Part shown: positions 41,201 through 49,036 of the stretch, in pieces
How positions within the stretch are numbered: position 1 is the stretch's first letter
How the letters are laid out: every line of letters starts with the position of its first letter
Assembly (NCBI GenBank): GCA_004014935.1
Contig: CP025325.1
Coordinates: 620,001 to 684,000 of the forward strand
Direction of reading: 5' to 3'
Origin: Saccharomycopsis malanga
Taxonomy: Eukaryota; Ascomycota; Saccharomycetes; Ascoideales; Saccharomycopsidaceae
Length of the DNA: 64,000 bases
Notes under the pieces: model-generated
What the model saw: only the letters and a program-made list of their open reading frames with translations
Told to the model about the DNA's origin: nothing
Database searches by the model: none
Made by a program: the position numbers and the translations under genes

Positions 41201-43331
41201 GAGTTTTCTGCAAGTCTTGGTTCTGGATGACTCTCATGATGAATCTGCAGGTGGACTCGAAGCAGCTGTACTGGCAGTCGAAGAGGCCGCCCAAAATGAT
41301 GGACTCGGCAATGTAGCCTCTGTCGAAGACGGAGTCGCAGAAGGCGTTGAACTTTTCGGGGGAGGCGGAGATGTCGGCGTCAGGTATGAACAAGTCGTCC
41401 AAGGGCAAGAAGTCTTTGATTGCAATGCTGCAGTAATCAAAGGCCATGTCGTAGACCTTTCTGGCCAAATAGCCCTGGTTGCTCAAGATGGAGGAGTAAT
41501 CGATCTGGAACTCGCTGCTGCTGGTGTGGGTTTTGCCGTTGGCCGATTTGGCCAAGCTGGCTGGCTTTGGATCGCTGGAGTTGCTGACGGAGTACGCATT
41601 GGCAAGACTGCTTCCGTTTTGGGAGTGGACGGACGACGAGTTGGACGAGAGCCTGTCGGTGGCAGTGGCATGCTCCTCCAAGATGGACGAGTCCGAAAGA
41701 TCGGCCTTCATGGAGGAGGTGTGGCTGAGGAAGGCCAGATACTCGACGAAGGTTGTTTTCATGATCTCGCTGATGGAGAAGCCGATCTCGACGATTTTGG
41801 TGATAGCCTGTCTGTTGAGGAAGTATTTGATCATGATCTCGGTGCCGTTGTGGACGGTGTTCAACTTCTGGATGGCGCGCATGATGATGTAGTACGAGTA
41901 CAAGTCGAGGGCGTAGTAGTTTTCCACGTAGTACATGTAGAGAGGAAACACCTTGTCGGGCATGATGCTCATTGAGTAGGCGAAGAAATCGATCTTCGAG
42001 TACTCTATCAAGGGGTTTTCGATGGGCGACGCGCTGATAGTGCCGCAGATGTCCTTGATCTTGCCGTAGATGACGTCAAAGTGCTTTCTACAGAACGTGA
42101 CAATGGCGTGGTCTGGCTCCACCTTGCTGACGGACGCTGCTGCAAACAAGATGTACATGAACGACTTGAGGGTGAGATGTTTCTCGTCGACTGTCAATTT
42201 GGTTGCGGGGGTCACCAACTGCATCAACACTGAGAACATTTTGATGTCGGTGTTGCTGAATTGACCGGGGCCTCCGATTGGGCCTCCGTGGCCTCCGTGG
42301 CCTCCGTGGCCTTCATTTGGGCCTCCGTGGCCTCGGCCCCGGCCCTCCAAATACACATCAAACTTCTGGAACACCCGCTGGTTCAAAATGATCAGACACG
42401 TGAGCGACCGGAAGTTTAGCACGCTGGTCGTCGGATTCTCATTGTTGGCCGCCGCCTTCTTGTAGATGTTGATCACCGGGTCAAACAAGGTGCTGGTGGT
42501 GTCCGTGCCTTTCATTTGCGCCACGTAGTGCTCCGGACACGCCTGGATCCAGCTCATGATGGGCGGCGACGAAAAGTAGCCGAAAACCTGCACAAATAGC
42601 GGGCTCTGGTCCGCCAACTCCACCACCAAGTCTATCAAGGACCGCATGAACAACTCGATGGACGTCGTGGAGATCACGGCTTGCGCCAACACCTCGAAAT
42701 AGCCGTATTTGGCCTTGGACGTCACAAAGTGGTGGATCACGTCCCTGTTGCGCGGCGCCGCCGCTATAATCTGCCGAAACGTCGCCAAAACAAGCTCCAA
42801 AAAGAGCGTCTCGTCCGTCGAGCTGAGAAACCGGAGCAACTGGTCAATGAAAAAGTCGCTCGACACCTCTGTTGTTTGGTGGAGCGCCGCATTAATGTCT
42901 GTCGACGCGTTGCTGAGATTGAGATTGAGAAACACCGAAACAACGATCCGGGACTCGTAGCACGACCGGCACCGGACAAGGTTCCCACACAAGCTCGAGA
43001 GAACCCTCGGCTCTAGTATGCTGCTGCCTTTGTAGCCGCTTCCCAATCTCTGGGCGTACTCGTACATCAACTTCAACACAATGTAGCTCATTGTCTCGTC
43101 ATGCCTGAACTCCACAAGACTCTTGTCGAAGCCTGCAAACACATACGGCACCTCCTGGGCCTTTCCAAACCCACATATCGTGTCTGAAGTAAGAATCAAC
43201 CTTCTGTCGCCCGCCGCTATTGTAGCGTCGTATTGCTCCGACGAAAACGACTGCAATAGCGTGTTCAACCGCCTGAAAACCGCCCCTACTATAGCAGCAG
43301 TGCTTCCTGCGTCTTCCACCGTTGCCGCCAT
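35208..43331 (-). CDS. Neurofibromin/IRA-type Ras GTPase-activating protein, tandem paralogue 2
   Basis: This is a 2707-residue intronless protein from MAATVEDAGS (43331); the open frame continues 11 codons upstream only from a GTG. It has the same order as the next gene: a long helical N-terminal region, RasGAP with ILRRNNLTTKLLSLV (finger Arg1354), NHGSTYLRDTVGPVLD, FFLRFLCPAIAYPEEL and LLTKALQNASNGT, then the Sec14-PH pair (EALGYKFLRFYPDV, YNIVIDCTLYN, CAGVFYVNVS). The finger block has Leu where paralogue 1 and neurofibromin have Phe just before the Arg, but both catalytic motifs look intact. A Gly/His repeat (GRGRGHGG, GHGGHGGHGG; about 330-352) is private to this copy. Both genes keep full-length frames, so both are likely active; different N-termini and repeats suggest divergence. 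Confidence 0.9.
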   Translation of the reverse strand: MAATVEDAGSTAAIVGAVFRRLNTLLQSFSSEQYDATIAAGDRRLILTSDTICGFGKAQEVPYVFAGFDKSLVEFRHDETMSYIVLKLMYEYAQRLGSGYKGSSILEPRVLSSLCGNLVRCRSCYESRIVVSVFLNLNLSNASTDINAALHQTTEVSSDFFIDQLLRFLSSTDETLFLELVLATFRQIIAAAPRNRDVIHHFVTSKAKYGYFEVLAQAVISTTSIELFMRSLIDLVVELADQSPLFVQVFGYFSSPPIMSWIQACPEHYVAQMKGTDTTSTLFDPVINIYKKAAANNENPTTSVLNFRSLTCLIILNQRVFQKFDVYLEGRGRGHGGPNEGHGGHGGHGGPIGGPGQFSNTDIKMFSVLMQLVTPATKLTVDEKHLTLKSFMYILFAAASVSKVEPDHAIVTFCRKHFDVIYGKIKDICGTISASPIENPLIEYSKIDFFAYSMSIMPDKVFPLYMYYVENYYALDLYSYYIIMRAIQKLNTVHNGTEIMIKYFLNRQAITKIVEIGFSISEIMKTTFVEYLAFLSHTSSMKADLSDSSILEEHATATDRLSSNSSSVHSQNGSSLANAYSVSNSSDPKPASLAKSANGKTHTSSSEFQIDYSSILSNQGYLARKVYDMAFDYCSIAIKDFLPLDDLFIPDADISASPEKFNAFCDSVFDRGYIAESIILGGLFDCQYSCFESTCRFIMRVIQNQDLQKTHLYYLYGTNVNLLGKWYDRLVSQSLYENQQTIHHYTFILKFTPMFVMNVISKVDTTKVYSDPDSIRYKKFIEVGTIHEKFLYVSLCGATTESYSSIKDAIRLYVQGVEMDPSPLSEALKDSMNWNLLVAMAKDSDVIIKSQKFLQKKVAHLFSNHVDKFSQGLKGAIDVAYDKIKDYFVINSLNKVELTALSNYSTFLAIVLGFGVPSNTNEAWNFIKGKQTHKFLQGLITTLTCANMKKRAVAEDILSNELHSNLAFAVFIQFIDELAELETKSKSTILTSNECEKICSYNSVLEKTLRRLPSIMVCQNSWRCVKVTDIVVSILKNQYNLIVNHGDQIPRSTTPTVAVLYAKIKLAAIRYMNSISKRIEDLRIRGTFILWRNDILKILLHWLEMAFFKDEIVMFTLMMHSNGVGKISNYVAKVTHTYREVVLEIVACLSTFSSGLLIIRRNINYEKEVKIFRNIMFGNYYNVLIRILKKCLHDASNDSTVLFNSKNKLSYASNFEFNKLELEKITQGTINILGNLVKANYEIGSNYILPLITDTNPVIKDAFLQIFRHIFIDQDGHTLEEKISSKDTTQFVYNGLRNPEIVLAIRHSITSVDMDRVSASFLEIIESGGFLQHSLTLLINHELDTCLQPLDILRRNNLTTKLLSLVAKNHGSTYLRDTVGPVLDEIVEKKDFFEVDQFYQGTEGISNEDSGRFFHYFTLLVDRICGSVDAVPLSLKATCFNLRQCVHKHTSDRSLSLIIIGTYFFLRFLCPAIAYPEELKLISFNADHKAKRCFVLLTKALQNASNGTLNIEKFPLLKGKEHQMQSLIDKISGFVETVSSYDMIEQVDVIADPPKQFSIDSFKILYSFVVNQAERIRQYTTSITFPSINSMEFRQKYYHNIDRSFEALGYKFLRFYPDVADFIRANKNKYIVLYELVNRSLHDPLAEQIVESKFFSESVAKDGTQVFCVTVSYFNNLEWDPQLLVARILQALSRTSTAQYNIVIDCTLYNHPQRTHALTRMAELLNELVPDELAEKCAGVFYVNVSSTYASKLIKSMESRSYTDKKFMNPQYLKFTFLSSFEDQKTIESFNLPEWIYSISTGGKYFVNDIVYYDPATKKTFPVRLRITDCHIIYSLGELKKMKIGRFTRPFKMVNFEPLADWKGLKESADSFLAGSFEVYSLLLGETLHFASAKKNEIISVYHLNMSGYQVNLYNQTKKLMLSDKEVTSTDLSGEAVITIGLGLLADDLQVRKNSYDLLYQFHGYLKFENNRTTESAATFAPPKSHLAVSSFSTNLARVFPHLTKEVVTAFVYIANNSDSIEESIKDLFLLLEPWISNVYEHVYLSEDIDGVELTRSLIAAIVKNVPAYNTDLIAFNNGTWSKFVLTESIVDILIEEVIKEVLSREFSGIKSDTLINLMTLNASTITCSAILSQLLQATNLSVKFEGQTARIDLYWSRITILLKICISLFFDRLFLVEKFVPELVSVCMLYFRRGTQETKLLIRELSINVINTLATNSFIAEENKHILWKTTKKLANTQFYSAFGLHSKSEPLVYSETTSAVFYYDYFSFNLFANELLTVLTLPVYFETGLYRTWHSKLFKIMTPLIRNNESVFQRRALSFVGLFTSTGTQDLFVKDFLKNLTNYIDLLWSNTEKFRLEIFLTHTVAVSRMLLGLQDDSVYFSVFCWISVCFSFYKNALLFEPSFFTLSTIIVGMNRRGFFKDSDMWDVVFPPQRLSLMAKYLSKQQLSLIYQKDVFMIVYISKTLSYIVTINSLMETAIEFAVVRITFAKKNHLKNSKFDLNSIGILSPFFICMNSLNGLFDILVKSGFAPSDIKHHKLDGTDEVPELYIQFLLSGTSVSKAALLSLCKIFSADWLEMKFKIRFLKLIKALASQNRQILDFVFPLINHTLLDLCSNDTTPLDCLVLANEIHAMMGIQLKGIAQKPFKAPHQKFLEEQNLDPEIFEVKAHKSYGLTKEDIERAKNSKITRMIYLGLKQKEEENDYMF

Positions 43332-43846
43332 GTTCCAATTCCTCTTGATAACCTCCCAAAACACTGTTTACCTGCCAAAACGCCTGCAAAATCTCTCCTA
43401 ACCGCTTTTGGCCTGCAAAATCGCTTCTAAACTCTACAATCTCAACACTAGCAATCTGCACGCCCTTCTTCAGCCTTTGGTCTGCAATTCCAGGCAATGT
43501 ATAGGCAATATGGTCAAACAGAAATCGTCAAATCACCTTGGTAAAATTACAAATTGTGTAAAATCAACAAAAAACTGAGTAAAAGAAGAGGTCCTCTTTT
43601 TTTTTTTCAGAAACGCCGACAGCTGTACCACCATGTACTGCTGCAGATCCAAGATGCGCTAGTTGGCGCCTAAATCACACCTACAATGCATTCGTATACA
43701 TGTCTTGAATATATCCCCATACTAATAAATAATAATAATAATAATAATAATAATATTAATAATAATAATAATAATACAATTATAGCTAGTCCCTAGCATT
43801 TCCAGGCCTCCGCAGAGCAAAGATCCAAAGATTTGCATTCATATTC

Positions 43847-43911
43847 GCCAAACTTTTCACCACTACTGATCCCAAGGGTGATCCCTTGGGCTTGCGCATT
43901 GCATATTTGGC
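43847..43911. ncRNA. Candidate structured element H, copy 1
   Basis: Order: outer arm GCCAAA (43847-43852), 7 nt, CCACTACTG (43860-43868), hairpin CCCAAGGG-TGAT-CCCTTGGG (43871-43890), GGGCTTGCGC (43888-43897, overlapping the hairpin), 8 nt, outer arm TTTGGC (43906-43911). The same order and spacing with different stems is at 52779-52853. Strand and transcription are unknown. Confidence 0.45.
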
Positions 43912-44287
43912 AACCCCAATTGATCTGCATTCCTTGGATTCAATTCCTCCAATCCTGGTCTTTGTTTCATCGTGATTTCAAGCTCAATAAACTTTAGAGT
44001 CTCTTGCTAATCTTGTAATTGGTTAATATCGGTTTGTTCCTTGAGATATTTCAGTAAAAAGTTTGTAAATTCGAAAATGGCCGGCCGTGTAGTGCAGATC
44101 CAGATGCCGATTGCATGCGTCCTTCTGCACCAAGACACGTAGTAATAACGCATCAATGCCGGCCGTTGCTGAAAACAACAATGCTCCCACCATATGCACC
44201 TGCGTGTGACACGTGGGCTGGAAGTATAAGGAAGGATTCTAGAGGTTTTAACAATTGTATAGGTTTTGAGTGTGAATGAGAATTGGT

Positions 44288-44640
44288 AAATGCAATGGCA
44301 ATGCCAGTTGTGATATTGTGATATCGATTGTGATATCGATTGTGATATCGATTGTGATATCGATTGTGATATCGATTGTGATATCAATTGCAATGATTGA
44401 TGGCAAAATCTAGACAATAATTCTATACAGTAAAAAGCAATTGAAAAATGTGTATTATAATTTCCTATTCTTATCAATATATTCCAAAGTGTTGTAAAGG
44501 CAATAACAATGCCAGTTGTGATATTGTGATATCAATTGCAATGATTGATGCCAAAATCTAGACAATAATTCTGTACAGTAAAAAGCAATTGAAAAATGTG
44601 TATTATAATTTCCTATTCTTATCAATATATTCCAAAGTCT
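44288..44640. repeat. Direct duplication, one copy with an expanded 12-bp repeat
   Basis: Two copies (44288-44493 and 44494-44640) share AATGCCAGTTGTGATATTGT, GCAATGATTGATG, AAATCTAGACAATAATTCT and CCTATTCTTATCAATATATT. The first copy has about six units of GTGATATCGATT; the second has one. Confidence 0.9.
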
Positions 44641-44779
44641 TGACATTTAAATCAGTTTCTACTATTCCACTCGCTTTCCGTTGGTTGCAAAAAAATGGCT
44701 GATTTAATATAGACCAATGCATCTGAAATGTGGGCTTTTCATACATTTTAATTATAACCAATCCATCATTGTAAAATAT

Positions 44780-44825
44780 CTTATAATTCGAGCCCAGTAA
44801 ATCTCAGTTTTTCGTAGAAACGAGC
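44780..44825 (-). mobile_element. Family A 3' fragment downstream of DPB11
   Basis: Plus-strand TTATAATTCGAGCCCAGTAA and ATCTCAGTTTTTCGT match the reverse complement of the family A end. It lies about 230 bp after the DPB11 stop and in sense with it. Confidence 0.5.
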
Positions 44826-45057
44826 TATATTCAAACAACTTGATAAAACTTTGAAGGAAAACCCACTAATATCACTCTTGAACATTTCAGTTTCCTTCTC
44901 TAGTTTGTCATACATCCAATTTCCTTCTCTCTTATTATCCCTCAAGTAACCTTAGCCATTACTTTATAACAATTTCAATTTATAACACAACATACATGTC
45001 TTTTCAAGTTAAACATCAACTAGCAAGTTTTTCAACAAATAATTATGGCTGAAAAGC

Positions 45058-47190
45058 TCAATATATATCTATCCCCCGGTTACGTTTAAGACTATTAACC
45101 TTACGCACTTTACCATAAACAATTTGAGTACCAATGTCATCTTCAGGGGGATTTTCTGGCAGTTTCTCGGAAACTTGCTCATCATCTGCTCCCATGGTAT
45201 GATTCAAAGAAGATTCGGACGCCTTGCCTGATAATTTTCCCCATTCTTTGCGTTTTTCGTTACTCTTGTCGGATTCTTGTTTGAGATATTTGTCTACAAA
45301 CTGGAGCAAAGCGTTGTCTTCCCTGGTATTGAGCTTTTTCGGGAAGAATATACACCATTTGAGATCGTTCAACTTGATGTTTGACAGGTTCTCATAAGCA
45401 TTGGCGCCATGGCAAGTGATGAAGATCTCAAATAGGAAATTGAGAGAGAAAATCGGTATACTGTTTGTTTGGCAAAAGATTAGCTTTTTTTTCATCGATT
45501 GCAAGCTGATCCGGTTGCATTCGACGTCTTTTAGCAATGTTTTGATCCCATTGCTTGTATTTTGGAATAATTGTTTGGAGTTTTCCTCATTCAAGCCAAT
45601 CAATGAAGTGTTGATAATCAACAAATCGGTCTTTTTGGTCAACCGATCGTTGAATATTATAATATGATCTAAACAGGCTAACAATTTCTCCAAATGTAGC
45701 AATTCGCTACCAGAAAACCCACTTATGCTAACATTGACTTTTTTGTCCAAGTCTTTACAAGATCTTAATGGTTCATATATTGACATGGGTTTTCCCCACA
45801 AATCGTCCTTGATCTGGTGATAATACAAACTTCGCTCTACAAACCATTCTGTCACTACAGTGAATGGCAATTTGGTATTGATTTTTTGATTATTATCAAC
45901 AAATGGCAATTTGGTATTGATTTTTCGATTATTATCGGTGATTTGATCAATTTTTCGATTATTATCAGTAATTTGATCAGTTTTTCGATTATTATCACTA
46001 ATTTCATCCATTTCTCGATTATTATCACTAATTTCATCAATTTTTCGATTATTACCAACAAATGGTAACGTTTCACCAATTTCGGACATGATTTTCTCTA
46101 GATGACGTTTATCGTCTTTTAAATCATGGGGCACCAACAAATAATCTTGTTTCATGGCCAACAGACTATCCCAACTGGTAATTGATCCACCATGTGATTT
46201 TATAATGGAATTCAAGACTTTTGCATGTTTTTCATTAAAGCCATCAATCATAAATCGCATATCTTTGAACAAGTCTTGTTTTGACGGTTTATTTTCTGGC
46301 TTTTCTATTGGTTTTTCTACTGGTTTTTCTATCTTTTCCACTGGCTTTCCTACCTTTTCGTGGACAATGGACTGCAGAGTGTTTGCATGGCTGTTGTTTA
46401 TGATGCTGTTCCAAGCATTCAAGCTGGACTTGTTCTTTTTTGTTTGCTGTATTTCTTCGGTATCATTCATGTCCAACTCGTCGTCCAAATTCCGAGTATC
46501 GTCGAGTCCTAGCAATCTTCGCTTTTTAGAAACTACACCAGCAGGGTTTCGGCTGAGTTTATCGAGCTCGTCCCACACTAAACACGCCCCACTGCCTATT
46601 TTGTCTATGCTTACTGTAGAAATATCGTAGTAGATGGGGTCAAGCACAGCCCCTCGCTTGAGCGAGTCCCTCACCCAGTTGGGATGGACTACAGGAATGT
46701 TCCATTCAAGGGCTTTTGAATACCGTTTGCCAGACTTTTCGCAGGTTACTAGATAAGCGGTGCGTGAGGTCAAACTGTCTGTAGAAACACCGCCATTGGC
46801 GTTGATTTGCTGGGCAAGATTCCCCTTGATTTCCTCGGCATTTACTCGCGAAATACACACTGTAAGCCCGTCAAATACTCGCATTCGAGGCAAAAACCCA
46901 TACGGCTCACCAACGGCTCCTGAAAGCACATTTTTGCCTTCTATCCACTGCCTGTGCAACTCAAGAACCGCGCCGGGCCGTATGAAGACGATATCAAACC
47001 TCTTTTGCACCGAAAAGCTGAATTTCGGCGTGTTTCGGTCCCCCACTATAAGCACATTCACATCACTCATCAAATTATTGCAATACACCCCACCCATCGC
47101 TCGGATCTTGTTGGATATCTCTAGGCGAAGCTCGCCAGCCACCGAAGTGCAGCAGAACTTGATATTGCTAAAAGGCTTGGTGCTAGACAT
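45058..47190 (-). CDS. DPB11: BRCT-repeat replication/checkpoint scaffold Dpb11 (TopBP1/Rad4)
   Basis: This is a 710-residue intronless protein. BRCT1 (about 5-90) has KPFSNIKFCCTSVAG, RFDIVFIRPGAVLELHRQW. BRCT2 (about 103-190) has FDGLTVCISRVNAEE, TAYLVTCEKSGKRYSKALEW and VVHPNWVRDSLKRG. The pair is followed by the GACLVWDEL block. BRCT3 (about 318-465) ends VVTEWFVERSLYYHQI, and BRCT4 (about 485-600) follows. Dpb11 binds phosphorylated Sld2 and Sld3 for origin firing and activates Mec1 in the checkpoint (family knowledge). S. cerevisiae Dpb11 has 764 aa. An in-frame repeat of about 65 residues (DNNRKIDQIT units, about 375-441) lies inside BRCT3. Poly-KPVEK units at about 289-305 are another small repeat. 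The start at 47190 is the first ATG. Confidence 0.87.
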   Translation of the reverse strand: MSSTKPFSNIKFCCTSVAGELRLEISNKIRAMGGVYCNNLMSDVNVLIVGDRNTPKFSFSVQKRFDIVFIRPGAVLELHRQWIEGKNVLSGAVGEPYGFLPRMRVFDGLTVCISRVNAEEIKGNLAQQINANGGVSTDSLTSRTAYLVTCEKSGKRYSKALEWNIPVVHPNWVRDSLKRGAVLDPIYYDISTVSIDKIGSGACLVWDELDKLSRNPAGVVSKKRRLLGLDDTRNLDDELDMNDTEEIQQTKKNKSSLNAWNSIINNSHANTLQSIVHEKVGKPVEKIEKPVEKPIEKPENKPSKQDLFKDMRFMIDGFNEKHAKVLNSIIKSHGGSITSWDSLLAMKQDYLLVPHDLKDDKRHLEKIMSEIGETLPFVGNNRKIDEISDNNREMDEISDNNRKTDQITDNNRKIDQITDNNRKINTKLPFVDNNQKINTKLPFTVVTEWFVERSLYYHQIKDDLWGKPMSIYEPLRSCKDLDKKVNVSISGFSGSELLHLEKLLACLDHIIIFNDRLTKKTDLLIINTSLIGLNEENSKQLFQNTSNGIKTLLKDVECNRISLQSMKKKLIFCQTNSIPIFSLNFLFEIFITCHGANAYENLSNIKLNDLKWCIFFPKKLNTREDNALLQFVDKYLKQESDKSNEKRKEWGKLSGKASESSLNHTMGADDEQVSEKLPENPPEDDIGTQIVYGKVRKVNSLKRNRGIDIY
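45868..46065 (-). repeat. In-frame 30-bp minisatellite inside DPB11 BRCT3
   Basis: Units code DNNRKIDQIT with variants. LPFVGNNRKI, LPFVDNNQKI and LPFTVVTEWF show that the flanking beta-strand sequence LPF was copied as well. All units are multiples of three bases. Confidence 0.85.
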
Positions 47191-47278
47191 GATATTTGCT
47201 CCTTTTGATGCTTCATCAATATTGTTTAGTCCAATTCAGCTGCCACTTTATTATATTGGATCACGTGTGGCTTGTTAA

Positions 47279-47328
47279 TAATAATAATAATCGTATATTT
47301 CAAGCCCAGTACATATCAGTTTCGTTGG
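47279..47328 (-). mobile_element. Family A 3' fragment upstream of DPB11
   Basis: Plus-strand AATAATAATAATCGTATATT, TCAAGCCCAGTACATATCAG and TTTCGT are the reverse complement of the family A end with its tail. The rest of the element is missing. Confidence 0.65.
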
Positions 47329-47344
47329 TTTGTTGGTGAATATA

Positions 47345-47935
47345 AGATATATAATAGAATGTATAATGATACTTTGAAAAATGTGTAAAAATGATAATCT
47401 ATAAAATGTTTATACTTTAAAAACGTGTAAAAATGATAATCTACAAAATGTTTATACTTTGAAAAATATGTAAAAATGATAAACTCCAAAATATATATAC
47501 TTTAAAAACGTGTAAAAATGATAATCTCCAAAATGTCTATAATTCAAGAATTGTGTAAAAATGATAATCTACAAAATGTTTATACTTTGAAAAATATGTA
47601 AAAATGATAAACTCCAAAATATATATACTTTGAAAAATATGTAAAAATGATAAACTCCAAAATATATATACTTTAAAAACGTGTAAAAATGATAATCTCC
47701 AAAATGTCTATAATTCAAGAATTGTGTAAAAATGATAATCTACAAAATGTTTATACTTTGAAAAATATGTAAAAATGATAAACTCCAAAATATATATACT
47801 TTGAAAAATATGTAAAAATGATAAACTCCAAAATATATATACTTTAAAAACGTGTAAAAATGATAATCTCCAAAATGTCTATAATTCAAGAATTGTGTAA
47901 AAATGATAATCTCCAAAATGTATATTAAAAATAGT
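47345..47935. repeat. Higher-order minisatellite, about 45-bp units in a block of about 185 bp
   Basis: Units of TGTAAAAATGATAATCTCCA plus AAATGTCTATAATTCAAG or AAATATATATACTTTGAAA alternate in a fixed order. The order repeats about three times, with near-identical copies, which implies recent duplication. Confidence 0.9.
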
Positions 47936-48152
47936 CATTTTTCGTGTGTTGTAATGGTTCTGTATTGAACGGAGTAAATGTAGCTGGCTAGAAAAGGAGA
48001 GAACAAGACCAAATAGAGTCTCAAATAGCGCTTATAATAAGGAAATGCCTAAAACGGTAATATAAGGCTCTCAAAAACATTGTAAAAACTGGCCATGAGT
48101 GCCAACTAACAAGTCAAGGCAATACTAATCTTATTTTGAAACATCAATATTA

Positions 48153-48256
48153 TATGGCCACTGGGCCGAATGTACTGGGCCGTATATATACTAAGATTAT
48201 GATTATAAAAAATTACATATATACACGCCATTTCCAAAGAACTTGGCAACCACAGG
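48153..48256. mobile_element. Short family A remnants
   Basis: ATGGCCACTGGGCC followed within 10 bp by TGTACTGGGCCGTATATATA looks like a plus-strand element with the middle missing. ACATATATACACGCCATTTC and AAAGAACTTGGCAACCAC to the right match a minus-strand fragment. Confidence 0.45.
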
Positions 48257-48803
48257 GGAAAACCCCAATAATGTCCTGATAATCATAAAAGGTTTAGCCT
48301 ATAGTGTCTTTTTTTACTTTTTGGGGTGTACCAGCCACTGAGGCGCTCTTTACATTATTGTTTCTTAATTATTAGAGGCATTTCTTTATATTATTGCCTT
48401 TTAATTGTGACAGGCATTTCTTTATAATACCGCCTCTAAATTACCATCAGCATCTCTTTCACCTCTTACCATCAGCATCTCTTCATAATATCAACTACAT
48501 AATCCATTTCAACTGATCTAGCAATCAATCATTTAACTTTTTATCCATGATACCTTTGATCAACTACAATCCGCTCATTATACACAATATATTGCTAAAA
48601 CATAACACATTCATTAATCATACAATCCACACAAATTACTACTTGGTTACTAGCCTTTTTAATAACAAATTGCATTCCACATTTAAATCATATCAGCAAA
48701 AACTATATTTATTGAGTCCATTAACCTATAATATACCAAAACCAGTAAATGATGTTTTTTCAACACACTAAGACTAACAAAAACTAAAAATTCAACAAGT
48801 GCT

Positions 48804-48886
48804 GTTCTCGTGGCCCAGTTGGCTAAGGCGTCAGTCTCATAAGCCGGGAAATCTGAAGATCGCGAGTTCGAACCTCGCCGAGAGCA
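48804..48886 (+). tRNA. Elongator tRNA-Met (CAT) with a 9-nt intron
   Basis: The acceptor arms are GTTCTCG and CGAGAGC with A as the discriminator base. TGGCCCAGTTGGCTAAGGCG gives the D-arm and A-box. The anticodon CAT is at 48838-48840 in the loop CTCATAA. The T-arm GCGAG-TTCGAAC-CTCGC gives a perfect B-box. A 9-nt intron (48842-48850) sits one base after the anticodon, the standard place. The stem TCAGT/TCTGA matches yeast elongator tRNA-Met rather than the initiator, which has a different A-box and loop. Confidence 0.93.
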
Positions 48887-48887
48887 C

Positions 48888-48896
48888 TTTTTTTTT
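48888..48896 (+). terminator. RNA polymerase III terminator of tRNA-Met
   Basis: Nine T residues begin one base after the discriminator base. Confidence 0.9.
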
Positions 48897-49036
48897 ATTA
48901 CAATTTTCAATGTGTTTTTGATTGAATACATTGAATTACACGAGATTGATTTATTAATTTAAACAACAAGATGTTTTCTTAAAAACTATATGTAGACAGG
49001 CAAAATATAAAACCACTAAAAGCCTTCTTCAATCAA

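Larger units (their letters stand above)
43332..45057. other. 1.7-kb interval between IRA paralogue 2 and DPB11
   Basis: It contains an (AAT)n run at 43727-43777, the hairpin element at 43847-43911, paired GGCCGGCC-type sites (44079 and 44158), a CACGTG at 44211-44216, a duplicated block with a 12-bp repeat, and a family A fragment. No gene is supported. Confidence 0.5.
47191..48803. other. 1.6-kb gene-free interval upstream of DPB11
   Basis: It holds family A fragments and a higher-order minisatellite, listed separately. 48300-48540 has T-rich repeats around GGCATTTCTTTATAAT and CATCAGCATCTCTT. No gene is supported. Confidence 0.5.

Noticed and set aside
43860-43897. Hammerhead-type ribozyme, because of CTGAT next to a hairpin in element H copy 1
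   Set aside because: CTGATGA and GAAA core motifs are absent, and copy 2 lacks CTGAT altogether.
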